The notes under the pieces: model-generated
Told to the model about the DNA's origin: nothing
The model's database searches: none
What the model saw: only the letters and a program-made list of their open reading frames with translations
Shown: positions 39,315 to 46,481 of the stretch, piece after piece
How the letters are laid out: each line of letters begins with the position of its first letter
Position numbering within the stretch: position 1 is the stretch's first letter
DNA from: Aliiroseovarius sp. F47248L
Lineage (GTDB): Bacteria > Pseudomonadota > Alphaproteobacteria > Rhodobacterales > Rhodobacteraceae
Length of the DNA stretch: 64,000 nt
NCBI RefSeq assembly: GCF_023016085.1
Contig: NZ_JALKBF010000001.1
Location: 1,364,001-1,428,000, forward strand
Reading direction: 5' to 3'
Translations under genes and position numbers: made by a program

Positions 39315-39373
39315 GTCGGGGTTGACATCCTCCCTGTCAGACTGGCCTCGCCTTCGGGCGGGGCATTTTTCTT
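39315..39373 (+). ncRNA. Candidate small RNA with anti-Shine-Dalgarno loop
   Basis: A 5-bp hairpin (39323-39327 with 39335-39339) exposes the 7-base loop TCCTCCC, complementary to the GGGAGGA ribosome-binding type sequence. Four bases later comes an 8-bp GC-rich hairpin with a TTCG tetraloop (39345-39352/39357-39364) followed by ATTTTTCTT, a clear terminator. The pattern resembles the CUCCUCCC-loop RNAs (CcsR/cuckoo type) of alphaproteobacteria, which usually carry two such loops; only one is seen. TAGATT at 39309-39314 could be a -10, but there is no convincing -35. Confidence 0.5.
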
Positions 39374-39464
39374 AACAAGGTGAACTAATTAGCTGTCGAG
39401 CGTAGAAAATTCTATGTGTCGTCAGAAACCGACATTTTGCTTGAAAAACGCGTCGCAAAAAACC

Positions 39465-39492
39465 TTGACCCCTGCGACCAAGTGACATAGCG
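39465..39492 (+). promoter_or_regulatory. Putative promoter of the second small RNA candidate
   Basis: TTGACC (39465-39470) followed after about 16 bases by ATAGCG (39487-39492) has the look of Rhodobacterales housekeeping promoters. Transcription would begin near 39497. Confidence 0.4.
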
Positions 39493-39496
39493 TCTG

Positions 39497-39569
39497 CCAC
39501 ATAAGCCGGTCAGTCCGGCAGGGAGAGAACAGTTGAGAAGGGTCCGCCAGTCGGGCCCTTTTCTTTTTC
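39497..39569 (+). ncRNA. Candidate small RNA with two hairpins and intrinsic terminator
   Basis: A GCCGG/CCGGC hairpin with a 5-base loop (39505-39509/39515-39519) is followed by a single-stranded purine-rich stretch (AGGGAGAGAACAG). An 8-bp hairpin (39539-39546/39552-39559) with a T-rich tail then acts as terminator. A promoter-like pair precedes it at proper distance. About 75 nt. The purine stretch could in principle pair with the TCCTCCC loop of the neighbouring candidate. No family recognised. Confidence 0.45.
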
Positions 39570-39772
39570 CAGCGTCGGAAGACACCACCGTCCAACGGCA
39601 AAGACGCTGTGACCCATCGTTGAAATTCGTGAACCCGTTCGGCGATCCTTTGCCCAAATCACAGTATGAGCGAAGGTCTGACAGTCCCATCCGAGGTTTT
39701 GCACCTGACACTCGTTTTTGGTCGTGTTATCCACACACCAAATGAGACCCGAAATATTTGTAAGGATCCGAT

Positions 39773-40432
39773 ATGAAGGCTGAGCTGATGAAAACGCTGC
39801 CACTGGCAGCCCTTTTGGCGCTGGCGACCCCGGCATTTGCACAGGACACGACCGAGACCCCCACTGAAGAAGCCCCGGCAGCGGAAGCGACAGAAGCCGC
39901 ACCCGAAGCCACCGCGGAGCAACCACAAGTCGATCTGGGTGAGCCGGTGGACGGCGAACGTCAACCCGGCCAGACCTATATCGAAAAAGTAGTCGGTGAC
40001 TGGGAACGCAAATGCATCACGCTGCCCGAAGGTCAGGGCGACGATCCGTGCCAGATGTATCAACTTCTAAAAGATGATAAGGGCAATGCGGTTGCCGAAA
40101 TCTCGCTTGGGCGACTTCCCGATGGTGGTCAGGCAGTTGCCGGGGCGACTGTTGTCGTGCCGCTTGAAACCCTGTTGACCCAACAATTGACCGTTGCGGT
40201 CGACGCTGGACAAGGCAAACGCTATCCGTTCCGGTTCTGCGCACAACCCGGTTGCGTCGCCAACATCGGTTTCACCCAAGCCGAAGTCGACGGGTTCAAG
40301 CGCGGGGCAAAGGCCACTGTCACTATCGTGCCGGCTGCCGCCCCTGATCAGAAGGTTAATCTGTCCATGTCTCTGAAAGGCTTCACAGATTCATATAACG
40401 AGCTGATCGTTCCGGTTCCATCGCAACAATAA
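39773..40432 (+). CDS. Invasion-associated locus B (IalB) family periplasmic protein
   Basis: 219 residues. The signal peptide ends ATPAFAQD near residue 24. A low-complexity Glu/Ala/Thr/Pro linker (~25-60) leads to the IalB domain with paired cysteines (WERKCITLPEGQGDDPCQMY; FRFCAQPGCVANIGF). The family is widespread in alphaproteobacteria and of uncertain function; the pathogenic name derives from Bartonella. The start at 39773 follows AAGGATCCGAT. A bidirectional terminator follows. Confidence 0.9.
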   Translation: MKAELMKTLPLAALLALATPAFAQDTTETPTEEAPAAEATEAAPEATAEQPQVDLGEPVDGERQPGQTYIEKVVGDWERKCITLPEGQGDDPCQMYQLLKDDKGNAVAEISLGRLPDGGQAVAGATVVVPLETLLTQQLTVAVDAGQGKRYPFRFCAQPGCVANIGFTQAEVDGFKRGAKATVTIVPAAAPDQKVNLSMSLKGFTDSYNELIVPVPSQQ

Positions 40433-40450
40433 GCGAACCAAATTTATGAC

Positions 40451-40480
40451 AAAACGCCGCCTTACTGGGCGGCGTTTTTC
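40451..40480. terminator. Bidirectional intrinsic terminator
   Basis: An 11-bp stem (40451-40461 with 40468-40478) with a six-base loop and flanking A and T runs lies between the convergent IalB-family and ketosynthase genes. Confidence 0.85.
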
Positions 40481-40500
40481 ATTGCGACACCCTGTTCAGA

Positions 40501-41709
40501 TCACGCCGCGCGCAGTGCCAGAACTGCGTTCAACCCGCCGAAAGCGAAGGCATTAGAAAGCACGGCCTCGACCTTCACGTCGCGCGCCACGTTGGGCACG
40601 ACGTCCAGCGCACATTCCGGGTCGGGTTCCTCGTATCCGATTGTGGGTGCAATCACCCCATCCCGCAGCGCCATGATGCAGGCCAGAAGCTCGACCGCCC
40701 CCGTACCGCCGATCAGATGCCCGTGCATCGACTTGGTGGACGAGATCATCAGGTCATCCGCGTGATGGCCGAACGCGTCCGCAACAGCTGCACATTCCGT
40801 CTTGTCGTTGGCGGTGGTGCCCGTGCCGTGGGCGTTCACATAGGCGACATCCTCGGGGTTTAATCCAGCGTCGCGCATCGCCCCGACAATCGCCCGCGAT
40901 GCGCCCTGTTTTGAGGGCATGACAATGTCGGCCGCGTCCGATGTCATCGAGAATCCCACCACCTCGGCCAAAATCTCGGCCCCACGGGCGCGGGCGTGTT
41001 CGTAGTCTTCGAAGACAAACACCGCCGCCCCCTCGCCCTGCACCATGCCGTTGCGATTGGCCGAAAACGGGCGGCAGGCGTCTTTCGACATGACGCGCAG
41101 GCCTTCCCACGCCTTGATTCCGCCAAAGCACAGCATCGCCTCGGACCCGCCGGTGATCATTACGTCGGCCATTCCGCCCCGGATCATCTGCATCGCCTGC
41201 CCCATCGCGTGGTTCGAGCTGGCACAGGCGGTGGCCACGGTGAAACTTGGTCCCTTCAGGTTCCATTCCATCGACACATGGCTGGCGGCGGCGTTGTTCA
41301 TCAGCTTGGGCACCACAAAGGGATGGACGCGGTTCTTGCCGTCTTCGTAAACGGTTCGGTAATTCTCATCCAGAGTGTTCATGCCGCCGCCGGACGTGCC
41401 AAACACCACGCCGGATCGCGTCGCCAGCTCGCCCGAAAAGGCAAGTCCTGCCTGCCCGATCGCTTCGCGTGCAGCCAGCAGCGTGAACTGCGTGAACCGG
41501 TCATACAGCGCGATTTGTTGGCGGTTGAAACTGGTTTCCGGCTCGTACCCCTTGATCTGCGCGCCAATGCGGATGGACAAGCGTTCCACGTCCTGAAACT
41601 CCAGATCACTGATGCCACAGCGGCCTTCACGCATTGCTTCAAGTGTTTCTGGCACATTGCGCCCAAGCGCATTGATGGTGCCTTGACCGGTGATCACGAC
41701 CCGGCGCAT
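40501..41709 (-). CDS. Beta-ketoacyl-ACP synthase, FabF-like, in lipid A gene group
   Basis: A 402-residue condensing enzyme. The Cys-His-His triad is visible: Cys162 (ATACASSNHAMG), His294 (NAHGTGTTANDKTE) and His329 (STKSMHGHLIGG). It elongates acyl chains bound to ACP. Placement directly after a special ACP gene and lpxD suggests it makes the acyl chain for lipid A, as in the acpXL clusters of rhizobia, rather than being the housekeeping FabF. ATG 41709 begins the family's usual MRRVVITG. GTG 41721 or TTG 41727 (overlapping the ACP stop) are alternatives and no ribosome binding site decides. Confidence 0.9.
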   Translation of the reverse strand: MRRVVITGQGTINALGRNVPETLEAMREGRCGISDLEFQDVERLSIRIGAQIKGYEPETSFNRQQIALYDRFTQFTLLAAREAIGQAGLAFSGELATRSGVVFGTSGGGMNTLDENYRTVYEDGKNRVHPFVVPKLMNNAAASHVSMEWNLKGPSFTVATACASSNHAMGQAMQMIRGGMADVMITGGSEAMLCFGGIKAWEGLRVMSKDACRPFSANRNGMVQGEGAAVFVFEDYEHARARGAEILAEVVGFSMTSDAADIVMPSKQGASRAIVGAMRDAGLNPEDVAYVNAHGTGTTANDKTECAAVADAFGHHADDLMISSTKSMHGHLIGGTGAVELLACIMALRDGVIAPTIGYEEPDPECALDVVPNVARDVKVEAVLSNAFAFGGLNAVLALRAA

Positions 41710-41723
41710 GTGACGTGCCACAG

Positions 41724-41990
41724 TCAAGCAGCCTGCGTGGCAACCAAGCCCTGCACTGCACGGATGATTGCATCGACCGAGGAAATGTCGAATTCCCCTT
41801 CGGTCGGGTCATTGGCATTGAACGGCACCGAGACGTCAAAGGCTTCTTCGATGGCAAAGATGCTTTCAACAAGCCCAAGACTGTCGATGCCAAGGTCTTC
41901 CAATGACTGGTCCAATGAGATGTCGCCCGGTTCCAACATGGCTTGTTCTGCCAGAATGGCGATCACGCGGTCTTTGATGCTGTCAGACAT
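41724..41990 (-). CDS. Acyl carrier protein, probably lipid A-dedicated
   Basis: 88 residues. The phosphopantetheine serine is Ser37 in the DSL motif (LGIDSLGLVES). The sequence is unlike the housekeeping AcpP: the region after helix II (EAFDVSVPFNANDPTEG) is longer and acidic. The start follows AAAGGGACCGTC. It sits between lpxD and a ketosynthase gene on the same strand, so it probably carries the hydroxyacyl or elongated chain used by LpxD or a later acyltransferase. Its specific role is inferred. Confidence 0.9.
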   Translation of the reverse strand: MSDSIKDRVIAILAEQAMLEPGDISLDQSLEDLGIDSLGLVESIFAIEEAFDVSVPFNANDPTEGEFDISSVDAIIRAVQGLVATQAA

Positions 41991-42018
41991 GACGGTCCCT
42001 TTCGCGTTCAGCGGATAT

Positions 42019-43125
42019 CTAGTCCTTGTCCACGAGTTTTGAAACAGTTTTTTGAAGCTCACGTAGCGTCTCGGCCAAACGTGGCAGGCGGCGCAATTCA
42101 CGGCGAATGGCCATCTCGGTTTCGATCTTCACGGCTGGGCTGCCCAAAACGGCCCGCCCAGCGGGCACGTTGGTATAGATGTTGGTGCCGCCACCCGCGA
42201 TCACATCATCACCGATGAAGATATTGTCGCTGACCCCGACCTTGCCGCCCAGCACGACACGGTTGCCGATCTTGGCCGATCCGGACACGCCGACATTGCC
42301 ACACATCATGACATCTTCGCCGACATCAGCGTTGTGACCAACCTGCACTTGGCAGTCGATCTTGGTGCCGCGCCCGATCCGGGTGGCACGGATCGTGCCC
42401 CGGTCAATGGTCGAGCTTGCGCCCAGTTCCACATCATCACCGACTTCGACCCCACCCAGTGAATGCACGCGCGCCCAGTGATGACTACCTACCACATTGG
42501 CAGCTTTTTCACCCTCGGCCATGCCGCTGCGCAGGCTTTCCACAGCGCTTTCCTTGTCCAGCGTGACATAGGAAAACCCGTCTCCGCCAATGACCGAATT
42601 GGATTGGCCAATATAACGATCCCCGATTGTGCACAAATGCGCAATGCGCGCACCGGGATGCAGAACCAGATCATCCCCGATCACTGTGCCATAACCGATA
42701 GAGGCATGTGCTGCTACGGTGGCCCGTGCGCCAATGGTGACGTTTGCACCGATCACAGCCAAGGGGCCAATGCTGGCACCGGGACCAATGGTTGCGCTGT
42801 CATCAACAACGGCGGTGGGGTGGATACCTTCGGCAATGCCAAGGCCGGGGTCTAGCGCGCGGGTCAGAAGCGGCATTGCAGCCTTGCCCCGGTTCAGACA
42901 GATCGCACCGTCCAGACCCAGCGCCTTCCAGTCGGCATCGTCCCATAGCAGAGCCGCACGGGCCTTCCCTTTGACAATTCCGTCTGCGTATTTTGGGTCC
43001 ATCGCCAGCGCAAGCTGGTCCGGCCCGGCATCCGATGGTTCGGCCGCACCGACAAGAACGATATCGCCATTACCCAGCACCTTTGCCCCCAAAGACTCGG
43101 CAATTTCTGAAAGAGTGAACTGCAT
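42019..43125 (-). CDS. lpxD: UDP-3-O-acylglucosamine N-acyltransferase
   Basis: A 368-residue enzyme adding the second hydroxyacyl chain in lipid A synthesis. An N-terminal uridine-binding domain (~1-95) precedes a left-handed beta-helix of hexapeptide repeats (GPGASIGPLAVIGANVTIG and onward). The catalytic histidine is expected in the repeat containing GSHHWARVHSLGG. A short C-terminal helix ends the protein. ATG 43125 follows AAGGGGGTCAG. The lpxD-ACP-ketosynthase order differs from the usual bamA-lpxD-fabZ-lpxA cluster. Confidence 0.95.
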   Translation of the reverse strand: MQFTLSEIAESLGAKVLGNGDIVLVGAAEPSDAGPDQLALAMDPKYADGIVKGKARAALLWDDADWKALGLDGAICLNRGKAAMPLLTRALDPGLGIAEGIHPTAVVDDSATIGPGASIGPLAVIGANVTIGARATVAAHASIGYGTVIGDDLVLHPGARIAHLCTIGDRYIGQSNSVIGGDGFSYVTLDKESAVESLRSGMAEGEKAANVVGSHHWARVHSLGGVEVGDDVELGASSTIDRGTIRATRIGRGTKIDCQVQVGHNADVGEDVMMCGNVGVSGSAKIGNRVVLGGKVGVSDNIFIGDDVIAGGGTNIYTNVPAGRAVLGSPAVKIETEMAIRRELRRLPRLAETLRELQKTVSKLVDKD

Positions 43126-43180
43126 CTGACCCCCTTGATCCGATGGACCGCAATCAGCGCCACCACCATTGTTCAAGGAT

Positions 43181-44806
43181 TTACCCCTCTACGCTGCCAA
43201 GCGCCACCCCGGCATTTTGCAAAGCTTGCCAGATCTTGGCGTCACGACCGTAAATATCACGCCGGTAGTTCATCCGTCCCTTCGCAGGTGCCACGGCTGT
43301 ACGATAGACCAGATGCACCGGCACAGGGTCGACCAGATCGACCCGCGTCTCGCGCCCCGTGTTCAGAAACTTGTGGAACGTGCCTTCCGGATCAGATGTT
43401 TGTTTGGCCAACAACGCATAAGCAAAGTCGAACGGGTCGCTTAGACGGATGCACCCGTGGCTGAACGCCCGTACTTCGCGCCCGAACAAGCTCTTGGAAG
43501 GCGTATCATGTAAATAAATGTTGTATTTGTTGGGAAACATGAACTTGACCAGTCCCAGCGCGTTCCGGCTGGAGGGCGGCTGCTTGATCGCAAACGGGAA
43601 GGACTTGGCCGAGAAGGCGTTGAAATTCACCGCCGAGCGATTGACAACCCGCCCCCGGCTGTCGATCAGCTTCAGGTGGCTGACCGCGTTGGGGTTGCGC
43701 TTGAGCATCGGCAGATACTCTTTCGTTGCGATCGAGCGTGGGACGTTCCAAGTGGGGTTGATCACCATGAACTCCATCACGTCCGAAAACTCCGGGCTGC
43801 GCTGGTCGTGGATGTTCTTGCCGATCACCGAGCGTGTGGTGAAGGTGACGCGCCCGCCATCCACGATATTGGCCGTGAAATCCGCCAGGTTGACCCAGAT
43901 GTGACGCTTGCCGCGCTCAAAATTGGTCCAACGTTCCCGTTCCAGCGCGACAACAATCGATGCCAGACGTTTTTCAGGCGCGGTGTTAATCTCGTCCATT
44001 GTGCCCGAACCGGCCACACCATCGGCAGTCAATCCGTGGTCTTGTTGGAACTGCTGCACTGCTATCTGAATGGTCGCGTCATAGGACTGACTGGCCGAGC
44101 GGCTTAGGTACCCCATACGGATCAATCTGTTGCGCAGGGCAACAACAGATTGCCCCGCCTGCCCCGGCTTCAACGAGTTGGCGGGAACAGGTTCGCCCCA
44201 ACCGCCATTGGCAAGCTGGCGATCGAGTCGCAGCTTTTCTTTCATCAGGCGGGCATATTCCGGAGATTTCGGTGGCAACGTCTTCAGATACCCAGCAGGA
44301 TCTGAGCCAACCAGTTCAGCCAACAGATCCGCCCCGTTTTTACGCGGCACTTTGCGAACGATACCGCTGTCGACTTTTGCAGGCGTTAGAATGCCACTGC
44401 TCACACCCTGAGCATAGCTGAGGAACAGCTTTGACAGTTCAACCTCGGCCCGTCCCAGATCGCGCAGGCTGGCAACACTGGTCAAACGGGCTTTCAATTC
44501 CGCAATGTTGTAATCCGGCAAGCCGTGATCTCCTGCCGCCGACAGTGCTTTCAACAAGGCCGCACGACGTGCCCGGTCTTGCGCCTGCGTCCCTGTCCAG
44601 ATGGGTTGATACCCGTTTCCGCGATAGAATTCGGCGACTTCCGCATCGCGCGCCGCGGCTTCCGCGACGGCCTGCGCGAAAGCAGATACCTTCGTTTGCG
44701 CGGATATTGGCGCAGATTGAATTGTCAGAAACAGGATCCCCAACAGCATCGAAAAGAAAGTCGTACGGGGGGTGGTACGACGTCGTGGCAGCGCGTTCGT
44801 AGTCAT
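43181..44806 (-). CDS. L,D-transpeptidase, YcbB/LdtD-like
   Basis: A 541-residue periplasmic enzyme that makes 3-3 crosslinks in peptidoglycan. A signal peptide spans ~1-36 (LLGILFLTIQSAPISAQ). An N-terminal helical scaffold domain, a peptidoglycan-binding domain near 230-290 (AVQQFQQDHGLTADGVAG) and a YkuD catalytic domain with SHGCIRLSDP (catalytic Cys and His) follow. ATG 44806 follows AGGCGAATT and starts the signal peptide; the open frame reaching 45103 is leader. It diverges from a DUF882 peptidase gene. Confidence 0.92.
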   Translation of the reverse strand: MTTNALPRRRTTPRTTFFSMLLGILFLTIQSAPISAQTKVSAFAQAVAEAAARDAEVAEFYRGNGYQPIWTGTQAQDRARRAALLKALSAAGDHGLPDYNIAELKARLTSVASLRDLGRAEVELSKLFLSYAQGVSSGILTPAKVDSGIVRKVPRKNGADLLAELVGSDPAGYLKTLPPKSPEYARLMKEKLRLDRQLANGGWGEPVPANSLKPGQAGQSVVALRNRLIRMGYLSRSASQSYDATIQIAVQQFQQDHGLTADGVAGSGTMDEINTAPEKRLASIVVALERERWTNFERGKRHIWVNLADFTANIVDGGRVTFTTRSVIGKNIHDQRSPEFSDVMEFMVINPTWNVPRSIATKEYLPMLKRNPNAVSHLKLIDSRGRVVNRSAVNFNAFSAKSFPFAIKQPPSSRNALGLVKFMFPNKYNIYLHDTPSKSLFGREVRAFSHGCIRLSDPFDFAYALLAKQTSDPEGTFHKFLNTGRETRVDLVDPVPVHLVYRTAVAPAKGRMNYRRDIYGRDAKIWQALQNAGVALGSVEG

Positions 44807-45151
44807 AATTCGCCTAATAGTAATATACCTGTGTTTAAATTCAGATAATCCACGATTGCTGGCCATGAGTCCATTCACAAAGACGATTAAAAACGTGTTC
44901 CGAACGGGTGTGTCTTGCGCCCCATGCTTTGACGTCTTTTCGCCACGGTTTACCACTATTTCACTGATTTCAGCAAGATTTTGCCGATTTTGCTTGAACA
45001 CGTTAAGCACTGCAAATCTTTGCTTGGCCCGCGATTCGAGTTGTGCCATAAGATCGGCAAGCCTGGGGAAGAGGCTAAAACACTTGTTAACCTGATTGGA
45101 CAACGATCCGTTTCAGGCGCAGAAACAGGCAAGCGACGGGACACGCTGGAC
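44807..45151. other. Divergent regulatory region between two cell-wall genes
   Basis: 345 bases with no gene. It is AT-richer than the flanks and holds TATATT (rightmost -10 candidate for the transpeptidase) near 44823-44828 and a direct repeat GATTTTGC at 44977-44984 and 44986-44993. No operator is recognised. Confidence 0.5.
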
Positions 45152-45733
45152 ATGACTATCGACAATTCGGTCGGATCCAAATCCATTCTCACACGCCGTG
45201 GATTGCTGGGCGCCTTTGCCGCCACAGCAGTTTCTGCTGCGCCAATGTATGCAAATGCCGCAGGCTTCCTGCGCGGCGGGGGCGATGTTCGCAGGCTCGC
45301 CATGTATTCCGGGCGCACCGGTGAAACCATCAACATGATCTACTGGATCGAAGGCAAATATATCAAAGATGCCTTGAAAGAGATCAATCATTTCATGCGC
45401 GACTGGCGTACGGATCAGTCGATCAAGATCGACACCCGCACCGTCGACATCATGGCCGCCGCTCACGGACTGCTGGATGTGCGTGAACCTTACATGATGC
45501 TATCGGGCTATCGCTCGCCCAAGACCAACGCCATGCTGCGTTCGCGGTCGCGCGGGGTGGCCAAGAATTCGCTTCACATGAAGGGTCAGGCCGCTGACCT
45601 GCGTTTGAAGTCGCGTTCGGTGAACCAGATGTTCAAAGCCGCCGTGGCCTGTCAGGGTGGTGGCGTCGGACGATATACTGGTTCAAACTTCGTGCACATG
45701 GATTGCGGCGTGGTGCGCTCTTGGGGTCGGTAA
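45152..45733 (+). CDS. DUF882 (YcbK-like) murein peptidase, Tat-exported
   Basis: 193 residues. The N-terminus has a Tat signal (TRRGLLGAFAATAVSAAP). The M15-like domain carries the zinc ligands in SLHMKGQAADLR (His and Asp) and FVHMDCG (His). The family is related to D-Ala-D-Ala metallopeptidases and MepK, which in E. coli cleaves the 3-3 crosslinks made by L,D-transpeptidases. Divergence from such a transpeptidase gene fits this. The open frame extends 57 codons upstream, but ATG 45152 starts the signal. Confidence 0.9.
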   Translation: MTIDNSVGSKSILTRRGLLGAFAATAVSAAPMYANAAGFLRGGGDVRRLAMYSGRTGETINMIYWIEGKYIKDALKEINHFMRDWRTDQSIKIDTRTVDIMAAAHGLLDVREPYMMLSGYRSPKTNAMLRSRSRGVAKNSLHMKGQAADLRLKSRSVNQMFKAAVACQGGGVGRYTGSNFVHMDCGVVRSWGR

Positions 45734-45764
45734 GACACCCAAGACCCTGACACATCACACCGAT

Positions 45765-45800
45765 ACAAAAAAGGCCCCCAAAACGAGGGCCTTTTTTTGT
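45765..45800. terminator. Bidirectional intrinsic terminator
   Basis: The stem AAAAAAGGCCC/GGGCCTTTTTT (45767-45777 with 45787-45797) lies between the convergent DUF882 and cytochrome b genes and has A and T runs on its two sides. Confidence 0.85.
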
Positions 45801-45815
45801 ATCTGCGGCCTTTGA

Positions 45816-46481
45816 CTACACTTCTTTGGGCATCAACCGACCCGGCTCGTTGGTCTCAAGATAGGCCTCTTGTTCTGGCGTCAGGTCGATACAATCATAT
45901 CCTGTCACCATCGGGCGCACATGAGACCGGAACCCATGCCCCACCGTCAGAAGATAGACATGTGTGATAACAAAGGCGACAATCACGTAAGCGGCCAGCA
46001 AATGCACGTTGGCGATGACATAGAGCGCGAAGGTTGACCCCTCATCCACCGCCCAGAAATTGTAGGTGAGATAGAGCAAGCCCGACCCCCAAATCGCGGG
46101 AAACACAACAACCTTCAACCCGAAATAGGTCAACGCCTGAAGCGGGTTGTGCTTTCGCCAGAACACTTTGCGATACGGCGGCTCTTCCCCGCGAAAAACA
46201 CCATAAGCATAGAAGCGTGCCATCTTGAACAGACCTTCAAGCTGAGGAACGAACTGCCGCCAGGTGCCCGTGGTGAACAACCAGAATGTCGCGAAAATCC
46301 AGACCGCAAGAAGAACCAGTGCCGCAATCGTGTGCAACATCACTGCCGGACCGAAGGGCAGCAGATTATGCATCCCGTTCAATCCGAATCCTGTGAACAT
46401 CAACACCATGATCATCACCATCTGTGTCCAGTGCCACAGACGCTCGAACCGGGGGTAAACCTTAACAACGCGCCTAGCCAT
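45816..46481 (-). CDS. Membrane cytochrome b subunit partnered with octaheme cytochrome
   Basis: A 221-residue protein with four transmembrane helices of the formate dehydrogenase gamma / thiosulfate reductase cytochrome b type. Heme-ligand histidines are expected in RLWHWTQM, VMLHTIAALV, NVHLLAAYV and FVITHVYLL. Its start overlaps the end of the octaheme cytochrome gene and AAAGGAGG precedes it, so the two are made together. It probably takes electrons from quinol and passes them to the octaheme protein, or the reverse. Confidence 0.88.
   Translation of the reverse strand: MARRVVKVYPRFERLWHWTQMVMIMVLMFTGFGLNGMHNLLPFGPAVMLHTIAALVLLAVWIFATFWLFTTGTWRQFVPQLEGLFKMARFYAYGVFRGEEPPYRKVFWRKHNPLQALTYFGLKVVVFPAIWGSGLLYLTYNFWAVDEGSTFALYVIANVHLLAAYVIVAFVITHVYLLTVGHGFRSHVRPMVTGYDCIDLTPEQEAYLETNEPGRLMPKEV

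Larger units (their letters stand above)
39221..39772. other. Gene-free region with two small RNA candidates
   Basis: These 552 bases between the HerA-like gene and the IalB-family gene contain no open frame I believe. They hold two separate plus-strand hairpin-terminator units, entered as candidate RNAs. The remaining parts, 39221-39314, 39374-39464 and 39570-39772, probably carry the promoter of the HerA-like gene and the leader of the IalB-family gene; I see nothing else definite there. Confidence 0.6.

Noticed and set aside
39318..39330. TTGACA at 39322-39327 as a -35 promoter hexamer, and likeness of the GTTGACATCCTCCC string to ends of IS200/IS605 elements
   Set aside because: The hexamer is one arm of a hairpin followed by a terminator, and no -10 lies at proper distance. 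No transposase or second end is present, so the insertion sequence idea has no support beyond a short resemblance.
44973..44995. Direct repeat GATTTTGC as a regulatory iteron
   Set aside because: Only two 8-base copies in an AT-rich region; expected by chance often enough that I list it only as sequence content.
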